A stretch of 7,138 nucleotides of DNA from Brevundimonas sp. Lineage in GTDB: Bacteria; Pseudomonadota; Alphaproteobacteria; Caulobacterales; Caulobacteraceae. Made by a program: the position numbers and the translations under genes. The DNA lies in assembly GCA_015234495.1 (NCBI GenBank), contig JADGMZ010000045.1, positions 1 to 7,138 on the forward strand, in the 5' to 3' direction. The notes under the pieces are model-generated. The model saw only the letters and a program-made list of their open reading frames with translations, did no database searches and was not told the origin of the DNA. This document shows, one piece after another, positions 6,926 through 7,138 of the stretch (position 1 is the first letter of the stretch; each line of letters opens with the position of its first letter).

Positions 6926-7138
6926 CAGCGGGCCTCTTGCTCAGCGGCCACGGAATAGGTCTCCGTGGCGGTCGTCCCATCCGGGAGCGTCGTGTTGATG
7001 GTGATGGTCTCGCCGTCAAGGGCGAAGCGCGTCACCGGGTCCCCCGACTGGTTCATCCAGCGGGCCTGTTCGGGGCTTCCGGCGTCGGCCGGCTTCCAGG
7101 TGATCAGATCGCCCTCGACCCGGCACTGGGCCCGGCGG
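6925..7138 (-). CDS. C-terminal part of an unidentified small ORF upstream of nuoG
   Basis: A minus-strand frame is open from the right edge of the window to a TGA at 6927-6925, giving 70 residues with the start outside. It is not NuoF: the tail has no cysteine cluster or flavin-site motif. The visible protein begins RRAQCRVEGDLITWKPADAG and continues with alternating polar and hydrophobic residues rich in threonine (TITINTTLPDGTTATETYSV), which suggests beta-strands. There is no membrane segment in the visible part; a signal peptide, if any, would be outside the window. The stop overlaps the nuoG ATG by one base (TGATG), the coupling pattern used by genuine genes in this operon. I do not recognise the family. 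Expected neighbours make it a second small non-core gene inserted in the operon, probably between nuoF and nuoG. Confidence 0.7.
   Translation of the reverse strand, partial: RRAQCRVEGDLITWKPADAGSPEQARWMNQSGDPVTRFALDGETITINTTLPDGTTATETYSVAAEQEAR

Noticed and set aside
4988..6958. Plus-strand frames opposite nuoG (255 and 370 codons)
   Set aside because: Antisense shadows of nuoG, whose iron-sulphur ligands and length are intact on the other strand.

Overview
The window is an internal piece of a bacterial nuo operon, which encodes the proton-pumping NADH:ubiquinone oxidoreductase (respiratory complex I). All genes are read on the minus strand. In transcription order (high to low coordinate) they are: the end of an unidentified small ORF, nuoG, nuoH, a small predicted lipoprotein gene, nuoI, nuoJ, nuoK, a 179-bp gap holding a REP-like inverted repeat, and nuoL, which runs off the left edge. 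The subunit order G-H-I-J-K-L is the classical one, so nuoF should lie to the right and nuoM/nuoN to the left (inference).

The base composition is strongly GC-rich and all genes share the same GC-rich codon usage. NuoG and NuoH resemble mitochondrial ND75/ND1, and NuoG lacks the cysteines of the extra N7 cluster. Extra small ORFs sit inside the operon. The repeat around CCCGGCGAAAGCCGGG is a type I recall as common in alphaproteobacterial genomes. Together these suggest an alphaproteobacterium, plausibly of the Caulobacteraceae (Caulobacter, Brevundimonas, Phenylobacterium). The family call is an inference from memory, not from a search.

NuoG and NuoI carry iron-sulphur clusters that pass electrons from NADH to quinone. 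NuoH helps form the quinone site and joins the peripheral arm to the membrane arm. NuoJ, NuoK and NuoL are membrane-arm subunits that couple this to proton pumping. Most junctions are tight: TGATG one-base overlaps at the small ORF/nuoG, lipoprotein gene/nuoI and nuoJ/nuoK, a four-base ATGA overlap at nuoH/lipoprotein gene, and 6 bp at nuoG/nuoH. This fits one co-transcribed, translationally coupled unit. The only two looser junctions, nuoI/nuoJ (74 bp) and nuoK/nuoL (179 bp), each carry a perfect inverted repeat.

No RNA gene, CRISPR array, insertion sequence, convincing promoter or factor-independent terminator was seen. Apart from the repeat, this is a conserved housekeeping locus. The less routine items are the two small non-core ORFs embedded in the operon, the repeat elements in the two gaps, and a histidine-rich loop in NuoL.
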